From assembly GCF_008000895.1 (NCBI RefSeq), contig NZ_CP042823.1:558001-622000 (forward strand): a stretch of DNA of 64,000 nucleotides. The letters are read 5' to 3'. The notes beneath the pieces are model-generated. The model did no database searches. It was not told where the DNA came from and was given only the letters and a program-made list of their open reading frames with translations. Within the stretch, counting starts at the first letter, position 1. Every line of letters begins with the position of its first letter. The position numbers and the translations under genes are program-made. Below, in pieces: positions 19,334-28,791 of this stretch. The stretch comes from Methylobacterium sp. WL1 (GTDB taxonomy: Bacteria > Pseudomonadota > Alphaproteobacteria > Rhizobiales > Beijerinckiaceae).

Positions 19334-21655
19334 TCAGGCCGCCATGGGCCCGTAACGGCGGTGGCCCTTCACGTCGTAGCGATCGAGCATCATCACCTTG
19401 TCCCAGACCCGCACGAAGTCCGCCACGAACCGTTGCTGACCGTCGCGGCCGGCATAGGCGTCGGCGATGTTGCGCAGTTGCGCGTTCGCCCCGAAGACGA
19501 GGTCGTTGCGCGTCGCCTCAAACCTGGCCTGCCCGGTCTCGCGGTCCTTGAGGACGAAGGACGTCCCGTCCGAATCGACCTTCTCCCAGACAAGGTTCGT
19601 GTCGGTCAGGGTCCGGAAGAAGTCCGTCGTCAGCACGCCCACCCGATCGGTGAAGATGCCCTGGTTCGATCCGTCGTGGTTGGCGTTGAGGGCCCGTAGG
19701 CCGCCCGTCAGCACCACCCATTCCGGGGCGGTCAGCGTCAGCAGGTTGGCCTTATCGAGGAACATCTCCTCCGGCGACAGGCGCGGTGCCATGTCCCTGA
19801 ACCCGCCGTCGACGTAGTTGCGGAAGCCGTCGACGAGGGGCCTCAGCCACTCGAACATCTCGATGTCGGTGAGGTCCTGCGTGGTGTCGGCCCGGCCGGG
19901 CGTGAACGGCACGCGCGTCTCGACGCCCGCGTCCCGGGCAGCCTTCTCGACGGCGGCACAGCCGGCGAGCACGATGAGGTCGGCCAGCGAAACCTGCTTG
20001 CCGTCTCCGCGCCCGCCGTTGAACGTGGCCATGACACCGCGCAGCGCCTCGACCACGGGTGCGGCCCGGCGATTGACGGCCCAGTCCTTCTGCGGGGCGA
20101 GGGCGAGACGGCCGCCGTTGGCGCCGCCGCGCTTGTCGCTGTCGCGGTAGGTCGAGGCCGCCGAGAAGGCGGTGAAGGCCAAGTCAGAGACGGAGACGCC
20201 CGTGGCCAGGATCGCTTGCTTCAGGGCGGCGATCTCGGCTTCCCCCACCGGGGCGTAGGCGGCATCGGGAATCGGATCCTGCCACAGCAGGCCGTCCTCG
20301 ATCGTCACCTCCGGGCCGAGGTAGCGGTGCTTGGGGCCCATGTCGCGGTGGGTGAGCTTGTACCACGCCTTCGAGAAGGCCTGCGTGAAGGCGTCGAAGT
20401 CGTTGAGGAACTTCTCGCAGACCTTGCGGTACTCCGGATCGACCTTGAGGGCGATGTCGGAGGTCATCATCATGAGCGGGTGCATCTGCCCCGCGACATG
20501 GGCGTCGGGGGTTTTGGGCGCATTCGGGTCCTTCGGGGTCCATTGCAGGGCGCCGGCCGGGCTCTTGGTCTGCTCCCAGTCGAACTTGAAGAGGTTCTCC
20601 AGGTAGGCGTTGTCCCACTGGGTCGGGTCGGGGGTCCAGCTGCCCTCGATGCCGTTGGTCATCGTGTCCTTGCCGGCCCCCGTGCCGTTCGGGTTGTGCC
20701 AGCCGAGCCCCATCGCCTCCATCGGCGCCATCTCCGGCGGCGGCCCGATCTCCTTGGCGGGGGTCATGCCGTGGCTCTTGCCGAAGGCATGGCCGCCGGC
20801 GATCAGCGCCACGGTCTCCTCGTCGTTCATGGCCATGCGGGTGAACGTCACCCGGATATCGTTGGCCGAGCCCTGCGGATCACCGTTCGCGTAGGGCCCC
20901 TCGGGGTTGACGTAGATCAGCGCCTGGTGCGAGGCGGCGAGTGGGTTCTCCAGGTCGTAGTCGGCGTCGCCGTTCTTGCCGCGCCAGCGCTGATCGCGGT
21001 TGACCATCTCGTCGAAGCTCGACACCGAGCCCATCTCGACCACCTCGGGACCCCAGTAGGTGGCGTCGTCCGCCTCCCAGGCGTCGAGACGTCCGCCGGC
21101 AAAGCCGTAGGTCGGCAGGCCCATGATCTCCAGGGCGCAATTGCCGGTGAGCACCATCAAGTCGGCCCAGGACAGGGCGTTGCCGTACTTATGCTTGAGC
21201 GGCTGCAGGAGGCGGCGCGACTTGTCGGTATTGCCGTTGTCCCACCAACTCGAGATCGGCGCGAAGCGCTGCATCCCGGTGCCGGCTCCGCCCCGCCCGT
21301 CCGCGATGCGGTAGGTTCCGGCCGAGTGCCAGGCCATGCGGATCATCTGCGGGCCGTAATTGCCGTAATCGGACGGCCACCAGGCCACCGACGACGTCAG
21401 GAACTGCTTGATGTCGTTCTTGAGAGCGTCCAGGTCGATCGTCCGGAAGGCGCCGGCGTAGTCGAAATCCGGGCCCAGCGGATCGGCCGCCAGCCCGTTC
21501 TGGTGCAGGAGCTCGACCCTGAGCCGGTGCGGATACCAGTTCTCCAGGGCGGGACGGCTGCCGAAGGCCCCGCCGACGCGGTCGCCTCCGAACGGGCATT
21601 GACCCGCCATCGGGTACGACTGGGTATTGGTCTTGTCGATCGTCGTCGTGGTCAT
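19334..21655 (-). CDS. katG: Catalase-peroxidase KatG
   Basis: This bifunctional haem enzyme removes H2O2 and has broad peroxidase activity. The distal-site segment [13 protein letters not shown] contains Arg106, Trp109 and His110. The other members of the Met-Tyr-Trp adduct lie in LIYVNPEGP (Tyr) and [14 protein letters not shown] (Met). The proximal haem His is in [12 protein letters not shown]. The C-terminal KatG duplication is complete ([14 protein letters not shown]). At 773 aa it is slightly long. The ATG at 21655 follows an AGGGGGGAC ribosome binding site; a start 11 codons upstream is less likely. Oxidative-stress control is expected, but I see no clear OxyR site. Confidence 0.97.
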   Translation of the reverse strand: MTTTTIDKTNTQSYPMAGQCPFGGDRVGGAFGSRPALENWYPHRLRVELLHQNGLAADPLGPDFDYAGAFRTIDLDALKNDIKQFLTSSVAWWPSDYGNYGPQMIRMAWHSAGTYRIADGRGGAGTGMQRFAPISSWWDNGNTDKSRRLLQPLKHKYGNALSWADLMVLTGNCALEIMGLPTYGFAGGRLDAWEADDATYWGPEVVEMGSVSSFDEMVNRDQRWRGKNGDADYDLENPLAASHQALIYVNPEGPYANGDPQGSANDIRVTFTRMAMNDEETVALIAGGHAFGKSHGMTPAKEIGPPPEMAPMEAMGLGWHNPNGTGAGKDTMTNGIEGSWTPDPTQWDNAYLENLFKFDWEQTKSPAGALQWTPKDPNAPKTPDAHVAGQMHPLMMMTSDIALKVDPEYRKVCEKFLNDFDAFTQAFSKAWYKLTHRDMGPKHRYLGPEVTIEDGLLWQDPIPDAAYAPVGEAEIAALKQAILATGVSVSDLAFTAFSAASTYRDSDKRGGANGGRLALAPQKDWAVNRRAAPVVEALRGVMATFNGGRGDGKQVSLADLIVLAGCAAVEKAARDAGVETRVPFTPGRADTTQDLTDIEMFEWLRPLVDGFRNYVDGGFRDMAPRLSPEEMFLDKANLLTLTAPEWVVLTGGLRALNANHDGSNQGIFTDRVGVLTTDFFRTLTDTNLVWEKVDSDGTSFVLKDRETGQARFEATRNDLVFGANAQLRNIADAYAGRDGQQRFVADFVRVWDKVMMLDRYDVKGHRRYGPMAA

Positions 21656-22093
21656 GAATGTCCCCCCTTGGCGCAGGACCGGCGTCACTGGACCGTTCGG
21701 TCCGCCAGCCTGTCGCCGACAGCAGCGATCGGCGTGCCGCTCTCGCGAACGGCCGCGCAGGAACGATGCTGCACCGCAAGCGACATCAGCCGCCCGCCTC
21801 GAAAATCAAGGTGCCGACGCCACCCATACCGGTACGCCGGCTGGCCGTACGCCTCAGGAAGACGCACCTCACGATTGCGCGAGTCAATGGCGCACAATGG
21901 AAGCGTCGGCCATCACTCGGCCGATCCACGCTGCCGACCAGCAGGACGCCATGCGTGCCGACGGTGGGGAAACCGCGCAGCCGCCCGTGGCAAAAGCCGA
22001 TTGGCCTCGCACAGGAGCGAACGCCTAAGCCCCCGGCGCGTTGAAGCGCGGCGGTGGCGACGGAGCCCGCCGGTGAGGTACGAGTCCGGCCCG
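21656..22093. other. Divergent gap between katG and the EEP-family gene
   Basis: About 440 bases carrying the promoters of two divergent genes. Open frames here have no family resemblance and no good ribosome binding sites. I saw no strong repeat, promoter match or RNA gene. Confidence 0.5.
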
Positions 22094-22873
22094 ATGAACA
22101 GCTTCGCCCATCCGGACCGCTCCGGCCTCGCCCCGGCCCTCCCGATCCGGCCGGCCGAGCGCAGTCGCCGGCCGTTCAAGATCGTGAGCTGGAACCTGCT
22201 CCGGCGCACCGGCGCCGCGGTGGACGACGTGGCCGCCCTGGTCGCCCAGGAGAAGCCGGACTTGCTGCTGATGCAGGAGGCGACCCGGGCGATCGGCTTC
22301 CTGCGCGACCGGATCGGCGGTCACTACGCCTGGGCGCCGCTGCCGGGGCGGATCCACGGGCTCGCCATGTGGAGCCCGAAGCCGTTCGCGACGCCGCCCC
22401 GGGTGATCGAGCTCCCGGCAGGCGCCCTGGTGCACCGGGTCTGCCAGGTGCTCGATCTCGGCGAGTTCGGTGTGGCCAACGTCCACCTGTCGCACGGGCA
22501 GATGCTCAACCGCCGCCAGCTGCGCCGGATCGTCGGCGAATTGCCGCCGCGGGCCGCGGTGCTCGGCGACTACAACATCGTCGGCCCGGCGCTGATCCCG
22601 GGCTTTCGCGACGTCGGCCCGCGGAGACCGACCCACGCGATGGTCGACGTGCTGCCGCTGCGGCTCGACCGCTGCCTGGCCCGCGGCCTGATCTGCCACG
22701 AGCACGCGGTGCTGCCGCGCGGGCCCTCGGACCATAAGCCGATCGTGGTCCATCTCGGGCCGGCGCCGGAGGCACACGCCCCCGCGCGCCTCAAAGGTAT
22801 GGCAGCAGCAGTCGCACGCCTGCGTCGCGCAGACGGATCGGCAGGGCGCGGGCGGCGAGAACCTCACGGCTGA
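22094..22873 (+). CDS. Endonuclease/exonuclease/phosphatase (EEP) family protein
   Basis: This 259-aa enzyme has the EEP fold landmarks in order: FKIVSWNLLRR, DLLLMQEATRAIG (metal-binding Glu), VANVHLSHGQ, AVLGDYNIVGP (the GDxN motif) and PRGPSDHKPIVVHL (the catalytic SDH). The metal-dependent active site therefore looks complete. The substrate is unknown: DNA, phospholipid or another phosphodiester. It lies opposite a cardiolipin synthase gene, and their 3' ends overlap by 83 bases. Such pairing of EEP and PLD-type genes recurs in alphaproteobacteria and suggests, without proof, a role in phospholipid metabolism. Confidence 0.83.
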   Translation: MNSFAHPDRSGLAPALPIRPAERSRRPFKIVSWNLLRRTGAAVDDVAALVAQEKPDLLLMQEATRAIGFLRDRIGGHYAWAPLPGRIHGLAMWSPKPFATPPRVIELPAGALVHRVCQVLDLGEFGVANVHLSHGQMLNRRQLRRIVGELPPRAAVLGDYNIVGPALIPGFRDVGPRRPTHAMVDVLPLRLDRCLARGLICHEHAVLPRGPSDHKPIVVHLGPAPEAHAPARLKGMAAAVARLRRADGSAGRGRREPHG

Positions 22874-24227
22874 GCCGCGTCTCCATCTTGCCGCGCATGA
22901 AAGTATCGAGCCGGGCCGCGAGGTCGGCATCGATGATCTCGACGTTCAGCTCGAAATTGAGACGGAAGCTGCGCATGTCCCAGTTGGCGCTTCCGATGAA
23001 GCACCAGACGTCGTCAACGACCATCACCTTGGAGTGATCGAACGGCGGCTCGTCGAGCCAGACCCGCACGCCGGCCCGGAGCAGCGGATCGAGATGCGCC
23101 CGGGTCGCCCAGTCGATGAACGGATGATCGCTCACCCGCGGGATGATCAGGTCCACGGTGATGCCCCGGGTCGCCGCCTGGGCGAGGGCGCCGGTCACCA
23201 GCTCGTCGGGCAGGAAGTACGGGGTGACGAACCGGACGGTCCGGCGGGCGCAGGACAGCGCCTGGAGGATCACCTGCTCGATCTTCTCGACGTCGGCATC
23301 CGGCCCCGAGGTGACGACCCGGGCGACGCTGGTCCCAACCGGCGCAAGGTCGGCGACCCACGGCTCGGAATCGAGGATCTCGCCGTCCACGAAGGCCCAG
23401 TCGGCCGCGAACGCCACGGCCAGCTGCTCAACCACCGGCCCCCGGAGCCGGTAATGCGTGTCGCGGATCGGGTGCTTCGGCTTGAGCGCCACGCGGTTGG
23501 GCTGTGAGATGTTCAGCCCACCCGTGAAGGCGACGCGCCCGTCGATGATCAGCAGCTTCTTGTGCGAGCGCAGGTTGAGGAACGGCATCCGCCAGGGCAG
23601 GGCGGAGTGCATGAACAGGGCCGCCGGCACCCCGAGGCTGGTCAGGCGATGATAGACCGGTGCCCGGAAGTAGCCGCCGCCGATCCCGTCGATGATCACC
23701 CGGACCTTGACGCCGCGGGCCTGCGCCTCCGCCAGCGCCGTGCAGAATTCCCGGCCGACGGGATCGTCGCGGAAGATGTAGCTCGACAGCCCGATGCTGG
23801 CCTGCGCCGCGCGGATCTCCGCCAGCATGGCCGGGTATCCGGCGTCGCCGTTGCGGAACATCTCGACGTGGTTGCCCGAGAAGGCCGGCAGGCCGGTGAT
23901 GCGCCGGATCGCCCGGTCGAGGGGCCAGAGCGTCTCTGGCACCACGGCATCATCGGTGTCGGGGAGCTGCGTCGCGTCGGTGGGCTTGGTGCGCAGCTTC
24001 CGGGCCCGCCGGGAGACGCGGTTGATGCCGAAGGTCAGGTAGAGGGCGGTGCCGAAAATCGGCGAGAGCCAGGCCAGCCCGATCCACCCGACCGCGACGC
24101 TGACCCGGCGCTTGCGCAGCAGGGCGTGCAGGGTGACGCCGAGCGCCAGGGCAATGCCGATGAGCGCCGCGACATCCGCCCGCAACAGGGCGGTGGACTG
24201 CAGCCATCGATACAGCGCGTCTTCCAA
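22791..24227 (-). CDS. cls: Cardiolipin synthase (PLD superfamily)
   Basis: This 478-aa membrane-bound enzyme makes cardiolipin from phosphatidylglycerol. Two N-terminal transmembrane helices come first (ADVAALIGIALALGVTLHAL trimmed to ALIGIALALGVTLHALL, then VAVGWIGLAWLSPIFGTALYL). Two PLD HKD motifs follow: RSHKKLLIIDGRVAFTGGLN and DHSKVMVVDDVWCFIGSANWD. The spacing and length match bacterial ClsA-type proteins. The gene converges on the EEP-family gene. The start at 24227 (MEDALYRW) places the first helix correctly. Confidence 0.92.
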   Translation of the reverse strand: MEDALYRWLQSTALLRADVAALIGIALALGVTLHALLRKRRVSVAVGWIGLAWLSPIFGTALYLTFGINRVSRRARKLRTKPTDATQLPDTDDAVVPETLWPLDRAIRRITGLPAFSGNHVEMFRNGDAGYPAMLAEIRAAQASIGLSSYIFRDDPVGREFCTALAEAQARGVKVRVIIDGIGGGYFRAPVYHRLTSLGVPAALFMHSALPWRMPFLNLRSHKKLLIIDGRVAFTGGLNISQPNRVALKPKHPIRDTHYRLRGPVVEQLAVAFAADWAFVDGEILDSEPWVADLAPVGTSVARVVTSGPDADVEKIEQVILQALSCARRTVRFVTPYFLPDELVTGALAQAATRGITVDLIIPRVSDHPFIDWATRAHLDPLLRAGVRVWLDEPPFDHSKVMVVDDVWCFIGSANWDMRSFRLNFELNVEIIDADLAARLDTFMRGKMETRLSREVLAARALPIRLRDAGVRLLLPYL

Positions 24228-24293
24228 GGTCTCGGCATCCGGTTCGTGTCAGACGCCGCCGGATATAACCGAAGGAAACGTGGGCGAGCGGAT

Positions 24294-24608
24294 TTAATAC
24301 GCCCGCAGGGGTGGCTGCGCGCCGCCATCGGCGGCACCGAGCGGGCGGGCACAGCGATAGGGGCCGCTGCCGTCCAGCGCCGCGTACAGGATCCGGCCAC
24401 CATCCGCGATGCACCGCGCCTTGGCCTCGGCATAGGGCCGGTGGAAGCTCCAGATCGTGATCATCGGCCCGACGGTGCCCAGGCAGACGCCGCCGAACAG
24501 CAGGGCCGCGGCCCAGGTCGCGCGGTCGGGCCGCGGACGCGGCGGCCGGGGCGGCGGCATCGCACCGACGAAGGCGAGCGTCAGTCCGAACAGGTCGAGG
24601 GTGCTCAT
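24294..24608 (-). CDS. Small membrane protein, 104 aa
   Basis: This unrecognised small protein has an N-terminal hydrophobic segment (LFGLTLAFVGAM), a Pro/Arg-rich linker, and a central transmembrane helix (AALLFGGVCLGTVGPMI). A soluble tail with two cysteines (ARCIADGGRILYAALDG, then YRCARPLG) follows. The two Cys could form a periplasmic disulfide. It lies 66 bases upstream of cls in the same direction, so the two may be cotranscribed. Confidence 0.5.
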   Translation of the reverse strand: MSTLDLFGLTLAFVGAMPPPRPPRPRPDRATWAAALLFGGVCLGTVGPMITIWSFHRPYAEAKARCIADGGRILYAALDGSGPYRCARPLGAADGGAQPPLRAY

Positions 24609-24728
24609 CAGCCGTTCCGCGAGGACGTGCCGAGACCGGCAGGACAGGGTGTGCCCCGATCCTAGGGCAGGGCGGAGCTCGAGCCTACGCGTCGCGAGGC
24701 ACCGGGCCTGCGTCGTATCGCGCCGGGC

Positions 24729-25535
24729 TCACGGCTCCCAGCGCGGCGTCCGCTTGGTCAGGAACGCGTCGATGCCTTCCTGGGCGTCGGCCATCATCAT
24801 GTTCCGGGTCATGACCTCGGCGGTGTAGCCGTAGGCCTCTTCCAGGCCCATCTCGATCTGGCGGCCGAACGCCTCCTTCCCGACCGCCAGAACCCGCCGG
24901 GCCTTCCCGGCGATCTTCCGGGCCATGGCGGCCACCGCGTCTTCCAGATCCGCGGCCGGCACGGCGCGGTTGACGAGGCCGATTCTGTGCGCCTCCTGCG
25001 CGTCGATCGGCTCGCCGACCAGCAGCATCTCGAGGGCGGCCTTGCGCGACACCGCCCGCGACACGGCGACCATCGGGGTCGAGCAGAACAGGCCGATCTG
25101 CACGCCCGGCGTGGCGAACCGGGCCCCCTCGGCGCAGATCGCGAGGTCGCAGGTGGCGACGAGCTGGCAGCCGGCCGCGGTCGCGATGCCGTGGACCTGG
25201 GCGATCACCGGCTGCGGCAGGCGCGTGAGGCTCAGCATCAGGCGGGCGCAGGTGCGGAACACCGCCTCGGTCGCCGCTCGCGAAGGATCGGCGCGCATCT
25301 CCTTGAGGTCGTGGCCGGCGCAGAAGGCCGGGCCGGCGCCGCGCAGGATCACCACGCGCACCCCGGCATCCTCCCGGATCGCGTCGAGTTGCGCTTGAAG
25401 GGCGCCCATCAGGGTCATCGACAGGGCGTTGCGCGCCTGGGGACGGTTCAGCGTGAGGGTGGCCACGCCGTCGGCATCGTGGCGCAGCAGGACGGGGGCG
25501 TCTGCGGGTGCTTGGGCGGTCAGGGCTGCGGACAT
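24729..25535 (-). CDS. Enoyl-CoA hydratase/isomerase family protein
   Basis: This 268-aa crotonase-fold protein has the CoA-binding landmarks LTLNRPQARNAL, FCAGHDLKEM (first oxyanion-hole segment) and AGCQLVATCDLAICAEGARFATPGVQIGL, trimmed to GCQLVATCDLA and ATPGVQIGLF. The overall pattern is closest, from memory, to ECHDC3-like proteins rather than classical FadB or PaaF. The usual catalytic Glu pair of hydratases is not obvious, so the reaction is uncertain. The ATG at 25535 follows a GAGGA site. It is a stand-alone gene with no beta-oxidation neighbours. Confidence 0.88.
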   Translation of the reverse strand: MSAALTAQAPADAPVLLRHDADGVATLTLNRPQARNALSMTLMGALQAQLDAIREDAGVRVVILRGAGPAFCAGHDLKEMRADPSRAATEAVFRTCARLMLSLTRLPQPVIAQVHGIATAAGCQLVATCDLAICAEGARFATPGVQIGLFCSTPMVAVSRAVSRKAALEMLLVGEPIDAQEAHRIGLVNRAVPAADLEDAVAAMARKIAGKARRVLAVGKEAFGRQIEMGLEEAYGYTAEVMTRNMMMADAQEGIDAFLTKRTPRWEP

Positions 25536-25898
25536 TCCGGGATCCTCACTTGAGCTGAGTCGCGCGAAGGGGCGCACATGTGCTCCCGCGGCCGATGCGG
25601 GTCATCGTTGCCTGGGGCCGATGCCCCCTGGGATCCGGTTGCGATCGGCATGGCCACGATCGTCTATGAGCGTTTCCTCGCCGGCAACGTGTCCCATGGT
25701 GACGGGGATGGCGGTCATGGCCCAGAGCGGCAAGATGCGGTTGGCCAGCTTCGTATCATCATTTTCGCGGCTCAAGATCAGTTTGCTTCGCTTGCCGCTC
25801 GAGCTTTTCCCGATCACGTTGCGATCAGAAACAGCGCTAAGCCCTTGATTCAACGTGCTCGCTAACGCCGAACCGGCCTCCACTTCGGCGGCGAGCGC
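25536..25898. other. Lower-GC gap with degraded-looking sequence
   Basis: This region is visibly less GC-rich than its neighbours (especially about 25650-25860). It has weak open frames on both strands, none recognised. On the minus strand it continues the frame of the broken zeta-like gene past its stop (ALAAEVEAG and onward), so part of it may be that gene's former C-terminus. Confidence 0.45.
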
Positions 25899-26332
25899 TC
25901 AAGTGTCGAAGACCGAGACACGGTGGGCGACCCGCCGAGCGTCCAGCAGATGTTCCGAGTTGCGGGCCCAACGCCGCTCGAGGTCGGCCGGCCGAACAGG
26001 ATGGCCGCCGCGCTTCACGCGCTCGGCCACGCGGGTCCGCGATTGGAGGAGGCGCGCGATCCCGACAAAGACGAGGTTGATCTGGAAGCCCGGTGCACGG
26101 GTCTCGGCCGGGGAAGCGCGCTGGCGTCGACCGGCCGAGGTCGTTGCGAGGCCGAAAGTCTGCCGCCCGTCTCGCAAAGCCCGGCCATGCTCGATGGCGA
26201 GGCGGCTCGCACCGGCAGCAACGCGAGGGCGTCCGGATTTACGACCGCGATTGGTCCAGCTGCATAACGGCGGGCCGGATTTGATTTGCCAGCGCCAGTC
26301 GGCCCGGCAAAACCCCGGCGCTGCGGTGTCAT
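25899..26332 (-). pseudogene. Broken zeta-toxin-like P-loop kinase
   Basis: The first frame starts at 26332 and reads RRGFAGPTGAGKSNPARRYA, a Walker A as in zeta-type kinases, then AVVNPDALA. Near 26224 the reading must shift to give RVAAGASRLAIEHGRAL, DGRQTFGLATT and GFQINLVFVGI. RVAERVKRGGHPV, LERRW and VSVFDT then run to a stop at 25899. That order (GPNGAGKST, NPD.IA, GR.FALETT, LVF.G, RVA.RV..GGH) is the zeta/AAA-kinase pattern. Zeta kinases phosphorylate UDP-GlcNAc in known toxins. The Ser-Asn after the P-loop Lys and the frameshift suggest inactivity. The start overlaps the upstream gene's stop as ATGA. Confidence 0.68.
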
Positions 26333-26565
26333 AGATCGCGGATGACTTGGTCGCCTGCGACATCGAACCGGACCCGTTGCGGCCGTCCGACCGGGTATTC
26401 CTTCACGAGCAAGTCTTCGGGCGTATCGTCCTCGACGGAGCAGATGGGAAACCCGGCCTGCCGATGTTCGCGAGCCGCGGAGCCAACGTCGTCGCGGACG
26501 CTCAGGAGATCTCGCCGGAGGGCGTTGCTCGAATCACCGGGCTTCGTGGCCTCGGTCGCCGTCAT
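26329..26565 (-). CDS. Small protein upstream of the zeta-like gene, possible antitoxin
   Basis: This 78-aa hydrophilic product has the start MTATEATKPGD at 26565 and a GTG at 26604 as alternative. The C-terminal half (EDLLVKEYPVGRPQRVRFD, then GDQVIRDL) resembles short partner proteins that precede zeta-type kinases in proteobacteria (pattern .VKEYPDGR...V). Its stop overlaps the kinase start, implying coupled translation. An antitoxin role is inference from this arrangement. It is apparently intact although its partner is broken. Confidence 0.5.
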   Translation of the reverse strand: MTATEATKPGDSSNALRRDLLSVRDDVGSAAREHRQAGFPICSVEDDTPEDLLVKEYPVGRPQRVRFDVAGDQVIRDL

Positions 26566-26647
26566 GCGTGAGCGCTTCGATCGGATCTGTGACACGCGTA
26601 TCACCGATCCGCAGCAGATGCCTCACGGCGCCGAAGCCAATCGCCCC

Positions 26648-27130
26648 TCAATCCTGCTCGGCCAGGGCGAGATCCAGGCTGGCGAAGTCGGCGCCGGGAC
26701 CGTTCCACCACACGGACGGATAGGAGGCGAGGCGGCCCATCACGCCGGCATAGGCCTCGGCCAAAACCGTATCGGCGATTACCAGCGTCGCGGCCGAGAG
26801 GGCCAGGCTGTCGGCGAGGGCCTCGCCGCGCCGGCTGCCGTCGATGGCGACGACCCGGATCCCGAGCCGGGCCAGGCCGAGCCGCATCGCCTCCGCCTGG
26901 CCGAGGTCGCGGACGAGGAGCGCGACGGTCGCGCCGGCCCGGAGGCCTTCGCCGTAAGCCCAATGTGCGACCCGGTTGGCGCAGATCGCCGGGGCGGTCT
27001 GCGCGTGGTGCGGATGCCGATCCCCGGAAGCGCCGCCGGAGCGGAGGCGCCGGCCCGGATCACGGGTGACCGGATTGGGAACCGGCGTCGGGACGGAGAT
27101 GTCTGCGACAGTGGAGTTCACGCCAAACAT
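26648..27130 (-). pseudogene. N-terminal fragment of an acyl-CoA synthetase-like protein
   Basis: This 160-residue frame contains ANRVAHWAYGEGLRAGATVALLV, trimmed to NRVAHWAYGEGLRAGATVAL, then LARLGIRVVAIDGSRRGEAL and AATLVIADTVLAEAYAGV. This matches the N-terminal domain of fatty-acyl-CoA synthetases (NRVA.WA...GL..GDTVALL...). The family is usually over 500 aa. Here the AMP-binding motif, later core motifs and lid domain are missing, and the frame ends normally at ALAEQD. It is either a remnant or a small stand-alone derivative. Its N-terminal ~45 residues are low complexity and not part of the domain. Confidence 0.55.
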
Positions 27131-27403
27131 ACGCTGCGAACCGCCTGGATCTGGTTAAACGGTGGACCTTGGCGTGACGCGAGCCGGTTAACACTCTGTC
27201 TCACGAACGCAGATCATCGGAACACTGGGCTGTTTTCCGGTCCGCGGACCCCTGCGACTGCGCCTATGCCGAATCGTTGATGAACGGCCGACCGCAATTT
27301 GCATGCGAATTCGGTCGCATTGGCGATGTGCCCGGTCCGGCCTATGTCCGGCTCCACGCGGGCGGCCCGGAAGAGGTCGCCCCGGACCGAGGAACACCGT
27401 CCC

Positions 27404-27856
27404 ATGAACCGCCCCACGCGCCGGGTCGCCCCCAACGCCACAGCCCTCTCCCTGACGCTCGCCGTGACGCTCGCCGCCTTGCCGGCGCAGGCGCAGATCC
27501 GGAACGCCCCGTCGCCGCGCGCGCTCGAATTCGCCGCCTACATCTTCGCCGCCTCGAACGTCTGCGGCTACCGCATCGGCAACGCGGCCTTCGAGGGCCT
27601 GCTGGCGAAGCAGAACGTGCGGGTGGACGACGTCCAGCCGCGCGGCCCGTTCGGGAACCGCGTCCAGACCATGTTCACGCTGATGTCGAACCAGATGGCC
27701 CAGAACCGGGATCAGGCCTGCATCGCGGTGGCCGGCGAGTACGGGCCCGAGGGCTCCATCACCAAGAACGTCCTGCTGCCGGCCGGCCAAGCCGCCGACG
27801 CGCCGGCTCCGGCGGAGCCCGTAAAGCCGGCAGAGCCCGCAAAGCCGGCGCAATAA
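27404..27856 (+). CDS. Exported hypothetical protein, 150 aa
   Basis: The protein starts MNRPTRRVAPN at 27404, after a GAGGAAC site. It has a signal peptide ending near LPAQAQ (about residue 29). The mature part has two cysteines (NVCGYRIGN and DQACIAVAGEYGPEG) that could pair, and a C-terminal Ala/Pro/Lys/Glu repeat (EPVKPAEPAKPAQ). It is probably periplasmic. I do not recognise a named family. It converges on ung with only four bases between the stops. Confidence 0.7.
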   Translation: MNRPTRRVAPNATALSLTLAVTLAALPAQAQIRNAPSPRALEFAAYIFAASNVCGYRIGNAAFEGLLAKQNVRVDDVQPRGPFGNRVQTMFTLMSNQMAQNRDQACIAVAGEYGPEGSITKNVLLPAGQAADAPAPAEPVKPAEPAKPAQ

Positions 27857-27860
27857 CCGG

Positions 27861-28550
27861 TCAGCCGAGGCGCCAGTCGATCGACGCCACCCCGCGCTCA
27901 CCGAGCCAGCCGTTGGCGCGGCCGAACGGGTCCGAGCCCGGGAAATCCCGGGCGCGGTTGAGCGGCGAGGGGTGCCCGCTCTCGAACACGCCGTGGCGCG
28001 CCGCATCGATCAGCGGCACCCGGGCGCGGGCCTGAGCGCCCCACAGCAGGAAAACCGCCGGTTCCGGACGCGCCGAGACCGCCGCGACGGCCTCGTCGGT
28101 CAACGCCGACCAGCCATAGCGCAGATGCGCGCCGGCCTTGCCGGCCTCGACGGTGAGCGCGCTGTTGAGGAGCAGCACGCCCTGCCGGGCCCAGGCCGTC
28201 AGGTCGCCGCCGGCGGACCGTTCCGAGCCGGCCTCGGCCAGGATCACCCGCAGCGAGGCCGGGACGCGGCCGGATCCGACATACGAGAAGGCAAGGCCGT
28301 TGGCGTCGCCCGGCGTCGGGTAGGGATCCTGCCCGAGGATGACGGCGCGGACCGCCGGCAGCGGCGTCTCGGCGAGCGCCCGGAAGATGTCGGCCGGCGC
28401 CGGCAGAACCCGCGCGCCCGCGGCGATCCGGGCATCGACCCGGGCCGCGACGGCGTCGGCCGCGTCGCCGACGAAGAACGGCAGCGCCAGCCACGGCGAC
28501 CCGGAGGCGCGGAAAGCCGCCAGTGCGGCGGCCACGGGGGTGTCGGACAT
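27861..28550 (-). CDS. ung: Uracil-DNA glycosylase, family 1
   Basis: This 229-aa enzyme removes uracil from DNA. The water-activating motif VILGQDPYPTPGDANGLAFS (trimmed to GQDPYP, with the catalytic Asp) is followed by GVLLLNSALTV and FLLWGAQA. The minor-groove loop is GHPSPLNRA, with the conserved His. The length is as expected. The ATG at 28550 is chosen since the frame upstream is unrelated sequence. With mutY this window carries two base-excision glycosylases. Confidence 0.95.
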   Translation of the reverse strand: MSDTPVAAALAAFRASGSPWLALPFFVGDAADAVAARVDARIAAGARVLPAPADIFRALAETPLPAVRAVILGQDPYPTPGDANGLAFSYVGSGRVPASLRVILAEAGSERSAGGDLTAWARQGVLLLNSALTVEAGKAGAHLRYGWSALTDEAVAAVSARPEPAVFLLWGAQARARVPLIDAARHGVFESGHPSPLNRARDFPGSDPFGRANGWLGERGVASIDWRLG

Positions 28551-28791
28551 CGGGTCTCGCGGTTGCGGGCCGGGACGGCGGTAGCTAGGGAGGAACGGTC
28601 GATCATGCATGGCACGTCCGGTGCAGCATGTCGCAGCCGGCCTTCGCTGGGCGGCGCGGCACCCTACATGGGATTGCAGCGCATACCGGGAAGCCTCTGA
28701 CACCGGGAAGCCTCCGGCCCAAGCGCGTGCGCCGGCTGCCGGGTATCTGAAGCCAGAAGAAGGACTCGGCGCGCGGCGCCGGAACGCTGCC

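Noticed and set aside
20216..22093. Very long plus-strand open frame opposite katG, running into the EEP-family gene
   Set aside because: It is the antisense of katG; it is low in family-like motifs and rich in residues expected from reading GC-rich DNA backwards. Only its last part (from 22094) is a real gene.
25602..25883. 93-residue minus-strand frame in the low-GC gap
   Set aside because: It matches nothing I know and continues the frame of the broken kinase past its stop, so I treat it as remnant sequence rather than a gene.
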